NCBI GenBank assembly: GCA_044358015.1
Contig: JBIKOO010000007.1
Coordinates: 7,428-71,427 of the forward strand
DNA from: Casp-actino8 sp044358015
Lineage (GTDB): Bacteria; Actinomycetota; Acidimicrobiia; Acidimicrobiales; Ilumatobacteraceae
Length of the DNA: 64,000 nt
Direction: 5' to 3'
Shown: positions 8,517-17,246 of the stretch, one piece after another
Layout of the letters: each line of letters begins with the position of its first letter
Position numbering within the stretch: the first letter of the stretch is position 1
Notes under the pieces: model-generated
Databases searched by the model: none
Told to the model about the DNA's origin: nothing
The model's input: only the letters and a program-made list of their open reading frames with translations
Translations under genes and position numbers: made by a program

Positions 8517-9857
8517 ACCATCATCCTTGTTCGGGGCCAACACGTCATCACAATGAATGCGCAACGTGATGTGCTCACCGATGCCGCTGTCGCAATTGAA
8601 AATGATCGCATCATTGCTATTGACAACTTCGAAAAGTTGTGCGTCTCACATCCTGACGCGGTCATTGAAGGAAATCCTCGTGCGGTCATCACCCCAGGCA
8701 TGATTAATGGCCATCAACACCTCACCGGCGATCGACTCATTCGCTCAATGATTCCCGACACAATTGATTCTCAAGAAGCAATCTTTGGCTGGGCAGTTCC
8801 AACTCACAGCAGGCACACCGAACGCGATGATTACTTAAGTGCAGTGCTCGCACTCAACGAAGCCTTGTGTCACGGCATTACGACCACTGTTGAAGCCGGA
8901 ACCGTTGGCCATCCTGCTTCGGTACTCAAAGCACAACTTGCAATGGGCACGCGCGGAACACTCGGTAGTTGGGGTTGGGATATTGAAGATGCTCCGTTCG
9001 CCGGAACCGTGAGCGAAGTACTTGAACGTCAACGCGAGGTGATGCGCCTCACTCAGAACACTCCCCTCATTGACGGTTGGGTCACACTCGTTGGACACGA
9101 CTTGATGAGCGACGAACTTGTTATTGCTGCTTCGCAACTTGCACGTGACAACAACACGCGCATCACGTTTCATATTTCGCCATCGTCGAGTGACACCGCT
9201 TCGTATCTCGCACGCACTGGCAAGCATCCGGTTCGCCATTTGTACGATCTCGGGGTTCTGGGCAATCACGTGTTACTCGCTCACGCAGTACACCTCAATG
9301 ACGACGAGATTGATTGCGTGGTCGAAACCGATACCGCAGTTGCGGTATGTCCGTGGGCGTATCTACGACTCGCTCAAGGAATCACTGCCGCTGGTCGTCA
9401 TGACGACATGTTGAAGCGCGGCGTGCGCATGTCGCTTGGGTGCGACGCCGAAAATGCTGGTGACGCCGTCGACCCCATTCGCAATGCCGCATTATTCGCT
9501 GGTCTTATTCGCGATCGCCACATGGACCCGACCATCATGAGCGCCGTCGATGCCCTGGCCTTACACACCATTGATGCCGCCCGAGCTATCGGGATGGACG
9601 ACAAGATTGGGTCGATCGAAGTGGGCAAGCAGGCCGACCTCGTGGTCTTTGGCACCGATGGCCCCGAATGGCTCACCCGCAGCACCCAACCGGTCTTGCA
9701 ACTGATCTGGGCTTCGAGCGGATCAGCGGTCGATGATGTCTATGTGGCCGGAAAAGCCGTGGTCAGGGCCAAGAAGTCAACCCAGATCACGGGTACCGCC
9801 TTCACCGACATCGTGACCGAGGCCCAAGAACGTATGACATTCCTCGCCGGTCGTTAA
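8514..9857 (+). CDS. metal-dependent amidohydrolase (AtzA/TrzN/guanine-deaminase-like)
   Basis: The product is about 447 residues. The start ATG 8514 aligns with the family N-terminus (ILVRGQHVITM); upstream in-frame codons lie inside the divergent gene. Metal-site motifs of the amidohydrolase superfamily are in order: H67-x-H69 (GMINGHQH), a histidine in ITFHIS, one in LLAHAVHL, and the aspartate in LGCDAEN. The C-terminal beta-sandwich is closed by GSIEVGKQADLVVF. The subgroup hydrolyses or deaminates ring C-N bonds (cytosine/guanine deaminase, triazine hydrolases). It is paralogous to the product at 12696-14093. It probably acts in the cytoplasm on an N-heterocyclic intermediate; the exact reaction is unknown. 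Confidence 0.88.
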   Translation: MTIILVRGQHVITMNAQRDVLTDAAVAIENDRIIAIDNFEKLCVSHPDAVIEGNPRAVITPGMINGHQHLTGDRLIRSMIPDTIDSQEAIFGWAVPTHSRHTERDDYLSAVLALNEALCHGITTTVEAGTVGHPASVLKAQLAMGTRGTLGSWGWDIEDAPFAGTVSEVLERQREVMRLTQNTPLIDGWVTLVGHDLMSDELVIAASQLARDNNTRITFHISPSSSDTASYLARTGKHPVRHLYDLGVLGNHVLLAHAVHLNDDEIDCVVETDTAVAVCPWAYLRLAQGITAAGRHDDMLKRGVRMSLGCDAENAGDAVDPIRNAALFAGLIRDRHMDPTIMSAVDALALHTIDAARAIGMDDKIGSIEVGKQADLVVFGTDGPEWLTRSTQPVLQLIWASSGSAVDDVYVAGKAVVRAKKSTQITGTAFTDIVTEAQERMTFLAGR

Positions 9858-9931
9858 ACACAAGAATCTCGAGAAATGTCCCAGGAATTTCCCAAAAATT
9901 TCCTGAAATATTGAAAAGTCTCCCCCGTTTT

Positions 9932-9948
9932 GGTGTGATTGTCAGACC
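9932..9948. promoter_or_regulatory. predicted GntR (FCD) operator, left copy
   Basis: GGTGTGATTGTCAGACC differs by one base from the perfect palindrome at 30053-30069 and contains TTGTCAGACCA, which fits the FadR/FCD-type consensus TNGTNNNACNA. It is centred about 41 bp before the ATG of the VOC gene at 9981. A TAnnnT -10 (TATCGT, 9969-9974) sits 6 bp before that ATG, so the mRNA is probably leaderless and the site would overlap the -35 region, suiting repression. The likely binder is the regulator at 28843-29547. Confidence 0.65.
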
Positions 9949-9980
9949 AAAATTTGGGCTCGGTGTGTTATCGTCGGGTC

Positions 9981-10529
9981 ATGACCTACACGTCTTATAA
10001 CCCAGCCGACGATGCCGCCACGACCGGACAGTTCGTCCCCAATTACCCGAACACCCTGATCTTCGTCGACCTTCCGAGCGACGATCCGGCCAAGACCGCT
10101 CGCTTCTACGCCGACCTCTTTGGTTGGGTCGTTGAGGGTCGCCCCGAAGGTGAATTCCACCGCTGCGTACCTGGCCAAAACTTCATGTTGGGCGATGGCA
10201 CCCAGAGCGCCGTTGGCAACTTGCACCTCGGTATCTACAACGTCAACAACGCTCGCCCGCATCCAGACCCGGCCGGTGTTGAGCCCCGCGTTTTGTCACA
10301 CAAGCACCGCCAGGCCCGTATTTGGATTTTGGTCAGCGATGACGACAACCAAGAGCGTTTGCTCGATCGTGCCGAAGAACTTGGAGCAACCATTTTGTGG
10401 CGTAAGCACTACTGGAAAGAATTCAGTGGCTACAACGGCGCCTTCGAAGACGCTTGGGGCAACGAAGTCATTTTGTGGACCAAGGGTGGAGACAACCCCG
10501 ACATCCCGAGCGACCACACCGTCGAGTGA
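9981..10529 (+). CDS. VOC-superfamily protein (glyoxalase/dioxygenase fold)
   Basis: The product is about 182 residues. After a short lead it shows a VOC beta-alpha-beta module (TLIFVDLPSDDPAKTARFYADLFGW) and a second module with IWILVSDDDN and a final strand AWGNEVILWTK carrying a glutamate at the usual metal-ligand position. Members isomerise, cleave C-C bonds or bind small ligands. ATG 9981 was chosen because a -10-like TATCGT precedes it and the predicted operator lies just upstream. The next gene is another VOC protein, so two subunits or successive steps are possible. No substrate can be assigned. Confidence 0.8.
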   Translation: MTYTSYNPADDAATTGQFVPNYPNTLIFVDLPSDDPAKTARFYADLFGWVVEGRPEGEFHRCVPGQNFMLGDGTQSAVGNLHLGIYNVNNARPHPDPAGVEPRVLSHKHRQARIWILVSDDDNQERLLDRAEELGATILWRKHYWKEFSGYNGAFEDAWGNEVILWTKGGDNPDIPSDHTVE

Positions 10530-10631
10530 TTCAAGTACCGCGCAGTGTTGCCACTAGTCCCTAGCGCCCACGCTGCAAGATCCGTACTCTGACCGAATAC
10601 AACTGAAAAACACAATAGAACTGGATCAATC

Positions 10632-11153
10632 ATGACCACTCACGAAAACCTTGACGCCGACGCAATGCGTTTGAAGAATCAGATCTCTGATACTTCAGAC
10701 AAGAACGTTGTCCATCCCCCAACCGCACGTTGGACGCACATTGCGTTGCCGTCAACCGACATCGACAAGTCCATTGCGTGGTACGAGAAGTTCACTCCGC
10801 TCAAGTTGCTTGATCGTCGTGTTGATGCTGATGGTTATGGCGCATGGCTTGGTCATGACGATCAGTCGGATAAGCCTTTCGTCTTAGTTCTTGTGAGTTT
10901 CTTCAAAGACCAAGATGGTGGACCGCAGCCGATTATGGCTCCATTCGCACACGTTGGTATTGAGCTCACAAGCCGCGCCGAAGTTGAGCGCATCGCCGAA
11001 CTCGGCAAGGCCGACGGTTGCATGGCCTGGCCACCTACCCAAATGCCTGATCCCATTGGCTATATCTGTGCTCTCAAAGACCCCGATGGCAACATGATTG
11101 AGTTCTCATACGATCAAGGCGTCTACGCCAAGGCCAAAGAAGTCTGGGGCTGA
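10632..11153 (+). CDS. VOC-superfamily protein, glyoxalase-like
   Basis: The product is 173 residues. A 35-residue lead precedes a clear VOC domain: WTHIALPSTDIDKSIAWYEKF (first metal histidine), FAHVGIELTSRAEVERI (second module) and CALKDPDGNMIEFSYDQG (final-strand glutamate). With the His/Glu set present, a metal-dependent lyase or isomerase is plausible. It lies 102 bp after another VOC gene and 52 bp before a SnoaL-like gene, all plus strand. A glyoxalase-type step on a catabolic intermediate is inferred from context. Confidence 0.82.
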   Translation: MTTHENLDADAMRLKNQISDTSDKNVVHPPTARWTHIALPSTDIDKSIAWYEKFTPLKLLDRRVDADGYGAWLGHDDQSDKPFVLVLVSFFKDQDGGPQPIMAPFAHVGIELTSRAEVERIAELGKADGCMAWPPTQMPDPIGYICALKDPDGNMIEFSYDQGVYAKAKEVWG

Positions 11154-11205
11154 GATCGGGCTGTTTCCCGATCTTGCTTCTGGGCTCACCTGGATTATTC
11201 ACACC

Positions 11206-11604
11206 ATGACTCGCGACGAACTCGCCACGATTTGTCGGAACTATCTCGAGTCATTTTCAACAGGCGACGCCGATCTGGTCGCATCGTTTGTGGCTGATGG
11301 ATTCATCAACGAACACACGGCCGCGCTTGGTTCAAGTTGCGAAGGCAAAGACGAGTACCGCCGTCGCCTACCGAACTTCATGGCTTCGATGCCAGGGATT
11401 CGTTACGAAGTCGAGCAACAAGTCGTCGACCTCACCACCTCAACCGTTGCCAATGCCTACACACTTCATGCTCATGTGAATGATCGGGATTGCGCAGTTC
11501 GTGGATTGCTACGCATTCAGATTGATCCGTCGACTGGACTCATTATCAATCGCACCGATTACTGGGATAGCAAAGTCTTTTTAACGCAAGCTGGTCTTGA
11601 GTAA
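11206..11604 (+). CDS. SnoaL-like / NTF2-fold protein
   Basis: The product is about 132 residues. It begins with an alpha-helical stretch (TRDELATICRNYLESFSTGDADLVASFVADGF), a short ligand-pocket segment (FMASMPGIRYEVEQQVVD), then strands ending RGLLRIQID and INRTDYWDSKVF, the cone-shaped NTF2 fold of SnoaL cyclases, limonene-epoxide-hydrolase-like enzymes and ring isomerases. ATG 11206 was chosen because upstream in-frame codons run through the end of the VOC gene. It ends one base before the convergent F420-type oxidoreductase gene. Small-molecule isomerase or hydratase activity is possible but unproven. Confidence 0.75.
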   Translation: MTRDELATICRNYLESFSTGDADLVASFVADGFINEHTAALGSSCEGKDEYRRRLPNFMASMPGIRYEVEQQVVDLTTSTVANAYTLHAHVNDRDCAVRGLLRIQIDPSTGLIINRTDYWDSKVFLTQAGLE

Positions 11605-11605
11605 C

Positions 11606-12673
11606 TCAGCGGCCTGAACGCACCGCGTCAATAACAGTGCCAAAACCTTCAAGGGTGTCGCGCAAGCCTTGATACATGCCATTGCCCACCGGGAATGACA
11701 AGTTCATACTGATGCTGTTGAAGCCCAGGTCCAAAATGCCACGGGCTAAGTCTTTGCATTCATCGGGTGTACCGACGATCGCAAAACTTGTTACTAATTC
11801 ATCGGCGATCAACGAAAAGATTTCGGGGTCGTCGTAACGATCGTGATCGAAATACCAACCGGTTGAACGGGCAAGCGCTGCGTCAACTCGCGAATACCAA
11901 TCGGCATCTAGTCCCATTCGCTCGTTTAACTCGGCAGGCCGAATGAGCGCGATGTAATGCGCCACATAACGCTTCACACTGCGGCGGGCCAGATCGCCGT
12001 CTGAAGAAACACACAACGTCACTCGCGGAGCAACTTCAACTGACGCAACATCACGACCAACGCGCTGTGCACCTTCAGCAATAAATGTGCGGTAATTCGC
12101 GGCCAATGACGGCGACAAATAACGACCACCAACAAGAGCGATATCGGCAATCTCGCCAGCCAAACGCATCATCTGCGGGCTACGTGTACCAATCGACATC
12201 GGAACATGCGCAGGGTTCAACGGATCGACGTGTTGCAATCGCGAATCGTTGACCGTAATCGTTTCACCCTGATAACTGACCGTCTCACCGTGCAACAACG
12301 CCCGCATCACTGTCACCGCATCGCGCACATGCGCAACTGGTCGCGCGTACGTCTCACCGACGGCCTCAAGTCCAGCGCCAACACCCATGCCCATAAATGC
12401 TCGGCCGTTTGACACATCGTGCAAAGTTGCCGCAATTCCGGCTAACACCGCTGGGTGACGCGAATAGGGATTAGTCACCATCGGACCAAGCTCGATTCGC
12501 GTTGTTGACTGGGCAACAAGTCCCAGCAACATGAAGCAATCGTGCCAAAACACCACATCAGAAATACCAAGACGATCAAAACCGACATCTTCAGCAAGTC
12601 GCGCGAGTTCAATCACTTGTTGCACCGGCATACCCGGCGTGATTTCGGCTTCAAGTGTGATGTTGTTAGTCAT
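11606..12673 (-). CDS. LLM-class F420-dependent oxidoreductase
   Basis: The product is about 355 residues. The bacterial-luciferase-like TIM barrel is marked by AEITPGMPVQQVIELARLAEDVGFDRLGISDVVF at the start, RIELGPMVTNPYSRHP (the typical ligand loop), and GRAFMGMGVGAG, followed by a C-terminal part with SFAIVGTPDECKDLARGILDLGFNSISM. In actinobacteria this subgroup mostly uses reduced F420 as hydride donor. ATG 12673 matches the family N-terminus; the longer frame overlaps the upstream gene. It is the last gene of a long co-directional run. FbiC, needed to make F420, is encoded 18 kb away in the same window. Confidence 0.88.
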   Translation of the reverse strand: MTNNITLEAEITPGMPVQQVIELARLAEDVGFDRLGISDVVFWHDCFMLLGLVAQSTTRIELGPMVTNPYSRHPAVLAGIAATLHDVSNGRAFMGMGVGAGLEAVGETYARPVAHVRDAVTVMRALLHGETVSYQGETITVNDSRLQHVDPLNPAHVPMSIGTRSPQMMRLAGEIADIALVGGRYLSPSLAANYRTFIAEGAQRVGRDVASVEVAPRVTLCVSSDGDLARRSVKRYVAHYIALIRPAELNERMGLDADWYSRVDAALARSTGWYFDHDRYDDPEIFSLIADELVTSFAIVGTPDECKDLARGILDLGFNSISMNLSFPVGNGMYQGLRDTLEGFGTVIDAVRSGR

Positions 12674-12695
12674 GGTTATCCAATGTTCGCAAGTC

Positions 12696-14093
12696 TCAGA
12701 GAACCGGATACTTAGATTTATCAGGCAAGCCCGAACGTGCGGTGATTGCTTCACCAGCTTCTTGGCATTGTGCCCAGAAACGATCTTCGTCAATGGTCAA
12801 CATGCGACCAGCTTCAACGACCTTCTTGCCGTCGACAAATACTGTGTGCACTCCCCGACCATCGGCCGACCACACGAGTTGGTTCATGACATTCAACAAT
12901 GGTCGCCATTCGGGACGATCGGTGTCGTGCAAAACAACGTCGGCCTTCTTGCCGACTTCAAGTGAACCAATTTCATCTTGAGCGTTCATCGCCCGTGCGC
13001 CACCAAGAGTGGCCATTTCGTAGGCCTTTTCAGCGGGGAACATCTGCGGATCGGTTCGCGCATCTTTAAACAAGCCAGCAACTAAGTACGTGGCACGCAT
13101 GAGGTCTGAATAGTTCGACGCATTATTGCCGTCAGTACCGATACCTAAGTTGATTCCGGCCATCGCCATTTCGGGCATCTTGCCTACTTGCGTGACGCCA
13201 TAACTGACCTTCAAGGCAGTCGTCGGGCAGTGAGCAACTGAAACGCCGGTCTCGGCCATCACTGCGAGTTCTTGATTGTCGACTTGCACACAGTGTGTAA
13301 TTGACACGTCGTCTTTCAAGACTCCGATTTCGGCCAGGTGAATCATGGGACGCTGCCCGAACTCTTCAAGGAAACCTTCGGGGTCAAGCTTGGCGGGCGA
13401 CATATGGAAACTCATACCCACGCCATGTTCATCGGCCAACGCGCGCGCGGCTTTCCACAACGGATCTGAACACGTGGTGTGGCCGACAAGCGTGCTGTAT
13501 GACTGAATACGACCACCAGCAATTGAGCGGTACTTCGTGATTGATTCTTCGAGATTACGAATGGCTTCATCGGTGTTTTGCTTGTACACGTCGGGCTCGG
13601 GTGGAAGGTCCCAGATCCAACGACCTACACGGCCACGGATACCAATATCAACAAGACCTTCAACAACTTCATCCATGAAGCGAATGGTTCCAGCCTCAAG
13701 GAATGAAGTTGTTCCACTCTTGAGCATTTCAATTGATGCCAATTGACCCGACATCTTTTCTTCACGGGCGTTGAACACCGAATACAACGGACACAGCCAC
13801 ATAAACACGTTCTCTTCGAAAGGAGTGTCATCAGGAACATATCCACGCGTGAGTGGCTCACCAGTGATGTGAATATGCGAGTTCACCATTCCGGGGGTCA
13901 CGACAAATCGATCGCCACCCACTGTTTCTTTGGCCGTGTAGGTGCGCGAGATGTCTGAGTACTTGCCTACTGCGACGATGGAACCCTTATCAATGGCCAC
14001 TGCACCATTGCGAATGATGTCGCGGGTCTTATTCATGGTGACGACATACCAACCGCGAATGATGGTGTCGATAGAAATTGGTTGATCGCTCAT
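12696..14093 (-). CDS. metal-dependent amidohydrolase (AtzA/TrzN-like), second copy
   Basis: The product is 465 residues. Metal residues are H73-x-H75 (GMVNSHIHITG), a histidine in MSFHMSP, one in ITHCVQVDN, and the aspartate in GIGTDGNNAS. The frame ends with a GSLEVGKKADVVLHDTDRPEW sandwich strand that closely parallels the paralogue at 8514-9857 (both have a GPEW/RPEW turn). It is probably a hydrolase or deaminase of an N-heterocycle or amide. It sits 32 bp after a methyltransferase gene and 22 bp before the F420-type oxidoreductase, so it is operonic. Keeping two paralogues suggests consecutive or parallel hydrolytic steps. Confidence 0.87.
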   Translation of the reverse strand: MSDQPISIDTIIRGWYVVTMNKTRDIIRNGAVAIDKGSIVAVGKYSDISRTYTAKETVGGDRFVVTPGMVNSHIHITGEPLTRGYVPDDTPFEENVFMWLCPLYSVFNAREEKMSGQLASIEMLKSGTTSFLEAGTIRFMDEVVEGLVDIGIRGRVGRWIWDLPPEPDVYKQNTDEAIRNLEESITKYRSIAGGRIQSYSTLVGHTTCSDPLWKAARALADEHGVGMSFHMSPAKLDPEGFLEEFGQRPMIHLAEIGVLKDDVSITHCVQVDNQELAVMAETGVSVAHCPTTALKVSYGVTQVGKMPEMAMAGINLGIGTDGNNASNYSDLMRATYLVAGLFKDARTDPQMFPAEKAYEMATLGGARAMNAQDEIGSLEVGKKADVVLHDTDRPEWRPLLNVMNQLVWSADGRGVHTVFVDGKKVVEAGRMLTIDEDRFWAQCQEAGEAITARSGLPDKSKYPVL

Positions 14094-14125
14094 AGTTTTC
14101 TCCGGATCTAGATAATTAGCTGTGA

Positions 14126-15217
14126 TTACTCAGGTTTGCTAGCGACATACATTGAATTAAAACCGATGGGTTCGATGAGGCGAAGGGCTTCAAATCCTGT
14201 TGCCCGAATCCATCCCGTGACTTCTTCGTTAGTAAATGTGTGACCTTGACGTGTCGCTGCCACCATGGTGACACCCATTAAGACCCCAAAAGGATTGAAC
14301 TTACGGGTGTTGTCACGGAAGTAATCGCTCACGATGACTCGGCCACCTGGACGCAACGCAGCAAACGCACGGTCAATCATGTGTTGGGCACCTTCGTCAC
14401 CTTCGGTACGCAAAATATGTCCAAGGATGACCATGTCGAACGAGTTCGGTTCAAGTTCAACGGTGTGAAAATCGCCAGGCAAATATTCAACGCGTGATTC
14501 GTGATCGGCGATACCCGCAGCAGCGATTCGGCGCTTGGCAACTTCTAGCACTCCGGCATAATCGTTGACCACAGTTGTTGCTGTGGGGTTTTGGCTCAAC
14601 ACCGCAACCGACCACGGCGCTCCACCAGCACCAAGATCGAGTAGTCGTAAGTTAGGCGTACGGCTGTATCCGATCTTCAGATCGGCGCGCGTGGCAGCGC
14701 GCAACATCGTTGGATACGTCGCTTCAACCAGTGGCACGTAGAAACCCTCTGGATCATTTTCAATGGGTTGTCTTGGGGTTCCGCGACGGAACGTTTCGGC
14801 TAGTTCTTCCCAGTTTTCTAATGGCCCAGGAGCAACACCAATGAGATCAGCCATGCTGGCTACCGCATCGCTCGTGAGATACCGCGAGGCAAGGTCACCG
14901 AGCTTGTAGACATCGCGGTATTGCTCAATCATTCCGATGGCCACTAGTCCATCAAACAAGAACAATGCACTGCGGCGTGACAGTCCCGTTGCCTCAGCGA
15001 GTGGCTCAAGGGGGCACGGACCAATTTTTTGCAGAGTGTCAAAAGCCCCAAGTTCAATACCAGCCATCAACAACCAGTAGTTGCCGAAGCCCTGAATAAT
15101 GTTCCAGACCGGCGCCGAAGCCGGTGGCTTGTAGTCAGACCACGGTGTTCCTTTGTGGGCAGCAGTATGACTTTTCTTGAGCTCGGGATACGGAGCGTCG
15201 CGTTCGACAATGGCCAT
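14126..15217 (-). CDS. SAM-dependent methyltransferase, O-methyltransferase-like with dimerisation domain
   Basis: The product is 363 residues. The N-terminal helical part (residues 40-140, winged-helix-like with LAEATGLSRRSALFLFDGLVAIGMIEQ) is the dimerisation domain of plant-type and carminomycin-type O-methyltransferases. The class I SAM site follows (LRLLDLGAGGAPWSVAVL near residue 192), then VEYLPGDFHTVEL and FDMVILGHILRTEGDEG, with a late VIVSDYFRDN strand. The usual catalytic His region is present as GHILRTEGDE. It could methylate a catabolic intermediate or act as a demethylase-linked transferase. It lies 7 bp after the MDR gene. Confidence 0.82.
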   Translation of the reverse strand: MAIVERDAPYPELKKSHTAAHKGTPWSDYKPPASAPVWNIIQGFGNYWLLMAGIELGAFDTLQKIGPCPLEPLAEATGLSRRSALFLFDGLVAIGMIEQYRDVYKLGDLASRYLTSDAVASMADLIGVAPGPLENWEELAETFRRGTPRQPIENDPEGFYVPLVEATYPTMLRAATRADLKIGYSRTPNLRLLDLGAGGAPWSVAVLSQNPTATTVVNDYAGVLEVAKRRIAAAGIADHESRVEYLPGDFHTVELEPNSFDMVILGHILRTEGDEGAQHMIDRAFAALRPGGRVIVSDYFRDNTRKFNPFGVLMGVTMVAATRQGHTFTNEEVTGWIRATGFEALRLIEPIGFNSMYVASKPE

Positions 15218-15224
15218 CGTTATT

Positions 15225-16268
15225 TCACGGCTTCAAAAGAATCTTGCCGAAGACATCGTTGTTCTGCATTTTGCTTTGAGCCTCGGCGGCATCTTTGAGA
15301 GCAAATGTTGAGTCAATGACTTTTTGGAATGAACCGTTACAGAAGGTGTTCCATGCCTTGCCGAACTCTTCGGGACGATACGGATCGCTACCGAGCAACT
15401 GAATTCCCATGTGGAACATGAAACCGAGCGATGGAATGGTTGCCGTATCGCCAGTGGTGTTTCCGCAGTTGACCAAACGACCTCGGGGCTTCAAAGCGAA
15501 CATCGAGTCGGCCCACAAGGCCGGACCAACATGATCGAACACCATATCGACACCCGCACCTGCAGTTGCCCCACGCGCAAAACCCGTCACGTTTTCGGTG
15601 CGGTTGTTGCACACAGCACTTGCACCAAGCGTGAGTGCTTTGTTGCACTTCTCTTCGCTACCAGCTGTTGCCAACACTGTCGCGCCAGCGGCGACTGCAA
15701 GTTGAATTGCCGCCACACTCACACCGCTTCCAGCAGCGTGAATCATGATGGTCTCGCCAGCCTTCAGGCCACCCACTTCGAACAGTGCATGCCAAGCGGT
15801 GAGATAACAGGTCGGAAAGGTTGCCGCATCGTCATACGACATGGCATCGGGGATCTTGTACACATGAGTTGCCGGGGCAACACACAGTTCGGCGTATCCA
15901 CCAGCAACTGTTGCGCCGATGACACCCAGTTCGCCATAAATGTCGCCCATGCCCGCATATACGGAACCGGGGTGAACACCAGCAAGCGACGGATCAACAA
16001 CGACACGGTCGCCAATTGATAAACCAAGCGATGATTCAACCTGCGAACCAATCGCCACGATTTCACCTGCGACATCCATACCAGCGATGTGCGGGTAAGT
16101 GAACCCAGGCATCGTGAACCAACCGTTACGTTGCACCACATCAAGATGGTTGACGGCTGCAGTATGAACCTTCACGACCACGTCGTGAGTGCCGGCTGAC
16201 GGATCAGGACGATCTCCATAGACCAAGACCTCGGGTCCACCCGGATTGTCGTACCACACTGCTTTCAT
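15225..16268 (-). CDS. MDR-family oxidoreductase (quinone-oxidoreductase-like)
   Basis: The product is 347 residues. The N-terminal GroES-like fold (VVKVHTAAVNHLDVVQRNG, PHIAGMDVAGEIVAIG) lacks the catalytic-zinc cysteine of alcohol dehydrogenases: NHLD stands where GVCGTD-type motifs occur. A zinc-free reductase is therefore expected. The Rossmann site is GETIMIHAAGSGVSVAAIQLA near residue 155-175. It is an NAD(P)H-dependent enone or quinone reductase or dehydrogenase of the operon's substrate. It follows the ABC permease by 37 bp and precedes the methyltransferase by 7 bp. Confidence 0.86.
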   Translation of the reverse strand: MKAVWYDNPGGPEVLVYGDRPDPSAGTHDVVVKVHTAAVNHLDVVQRNGWFTMPGFTYPHIAGMDVAGEIVAIGSQVESSLGLSIGDRVVVDPSLAGVHPGSVYAGMGDIYGELGVIGATVAGGYAELCVAPATHVYKIPDAMSYDDAATFPTCYLTAWHALFEVGGLKAGETIMIHAAGSGVSVAAIQLAVAAGATVLATAGSEEKCNKALTLGASAVCNNRTENVTGFARGATAGAGVDMVFDHVGPALWADSMFALKPRGRLVNCGNTTGDTATIPSLGFMFHMGIQLLGSDPYRPEEFGKAWNTFCNGSFQKVIDSTFALKDAAEAQSKMQNNDVFGKILLKP

Positions 16269-16305
16269 GACTGACTCCCTAAAAGAAAATAGAAATTGAG
16301 ATTAA

Positions 16306-17244
16306 TTATTTCAGTCCGCGAATAAATGGCCGCGCCAACGACGCTGGTTGACGCGTGTGCTTAGCGAATATCAACATCACCACGATGGTTGCTAAGAATG
16401 GTAGAGCAGCTAACAACTGAGCGTTGAAGTCGTGCCCCACGATATTTGGCAAATTCAGACGTAATGCATCGACGTAACCAAACAAGATGCAACCCGCAAC
16501 TGCACCACGCAATGTCCAGCCACCAAAAATCACTGCAGCGATAGCAATGATTCCCTTGCCACCAATATTGCCGCTTTCAAAACGACCAACTTGACCGAGC
16601 AAGTACACGCCACCACCGAGACCAGCGATGAAGCCGGTGTACAAAATGGCATGACGACGACGAGCATTAACATGGATTCCGGTGACGTCGGCAGCTTGGG
16701 GATCTTCACCCACGGCACGAACTTCAAGACCCCACTTGGTGCGCATCAGCAGCCACCACGACAACGGCACAACTGCATAGACCAAGTACATCGGCCAACG
16801 TTGACCGAACATGGCGGGACCAAGGATCGGGATGTCGTACAACAGCGGAACCTTAACTTCACCAGCCAACTTTGTTGACAAGTCGAAGTTGGGCTCGAGA
16901 AACGCCACAAGACCAAGCAACAAGATATTGAGCGTCAAACCAATACCAAACTGATCGGCATTGAGATAGTGACTGAGATACGCCTGGAACGATGACACAA
17001 AAATTCCAGCAATTGCACCGACAAAAAGCGAGAAACCGAAGTTTGAAGTCTGGGTGTAAGCAATTGCGGTGGCAAAGTGCCCACCCAAAAGCATTGCTTC
17101 GACTGACAAGTTGATGGTGCCCGCACGTTCGGCTACCCATTCACCAACTGCAGCGAAAACCAAAATTGCGGCCAAGCGGAATGTACTTTGGTACAAAGGC
17201 CCGTTAGAAAGTATGTCGCCGAAACTTCCGAGGAAAGCCAACAT
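16306..17244 (-). CDS. ABC transporter permease, BMP/nucleoside-type (second permease)
   Basis: The product is 312 residues with about eight hydrophobic segments. It matches the BPD_transp_2 family of ribose/BMP-type importers, seen as EWVAERAGTINLSVEAMLLGG near the N-terminus and GGKGIIAIAAVIFGGWTLRGAVAGCILFGYVDALRL near residue 230-265. It forms the membrane channel with the permease encoded two bases upstream. Characterised relatives import purine or pyrimidine nucleosides. Confidence 0.9.
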   Translation of the reverse strand: MLAFLGSFGDILSNGPLYQSTFRLAAILVFAAVGEWVAERAGTINLSVEAMLLGGHFATAIAYTQTSNFGFSLFVGAIAGIFVSSFQAYLSHYLNADQFGIGLTLNILLLGLVAFLEPNFDLSTKLAGEVKVPLLYDIPILGPAMFGQRWPMYLVYAVVPLSWWLLMRTKWGLEVRAVGEDPQAADVTGIHVNARRRHAILYTGFIAGLGGGVYLLGQVGRFESGNIGGKGIIAIAAVIFGGWTLRGAVAGCILFGYVDALRLNLPNIVGHDFNAQLLAALPFLATIVVMLIFAKHTRQPASLARPFIRGLK

Positions 17245-17246
17245 AG

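Noticed and set aside
9882..9905. CAGGAA/TTCCTG stem after the amidohydrolase as terminator
   Set aside because: The stem is 6 bp with a 12-nt loop and no T-run follows; too weak to call.
15411..16019. A 202-codon frame opposite the MDR gene
   Set aside because: Antisense to a well-defined oxidoreductase; composition is Cys/Thr/His-rich and non-globular.
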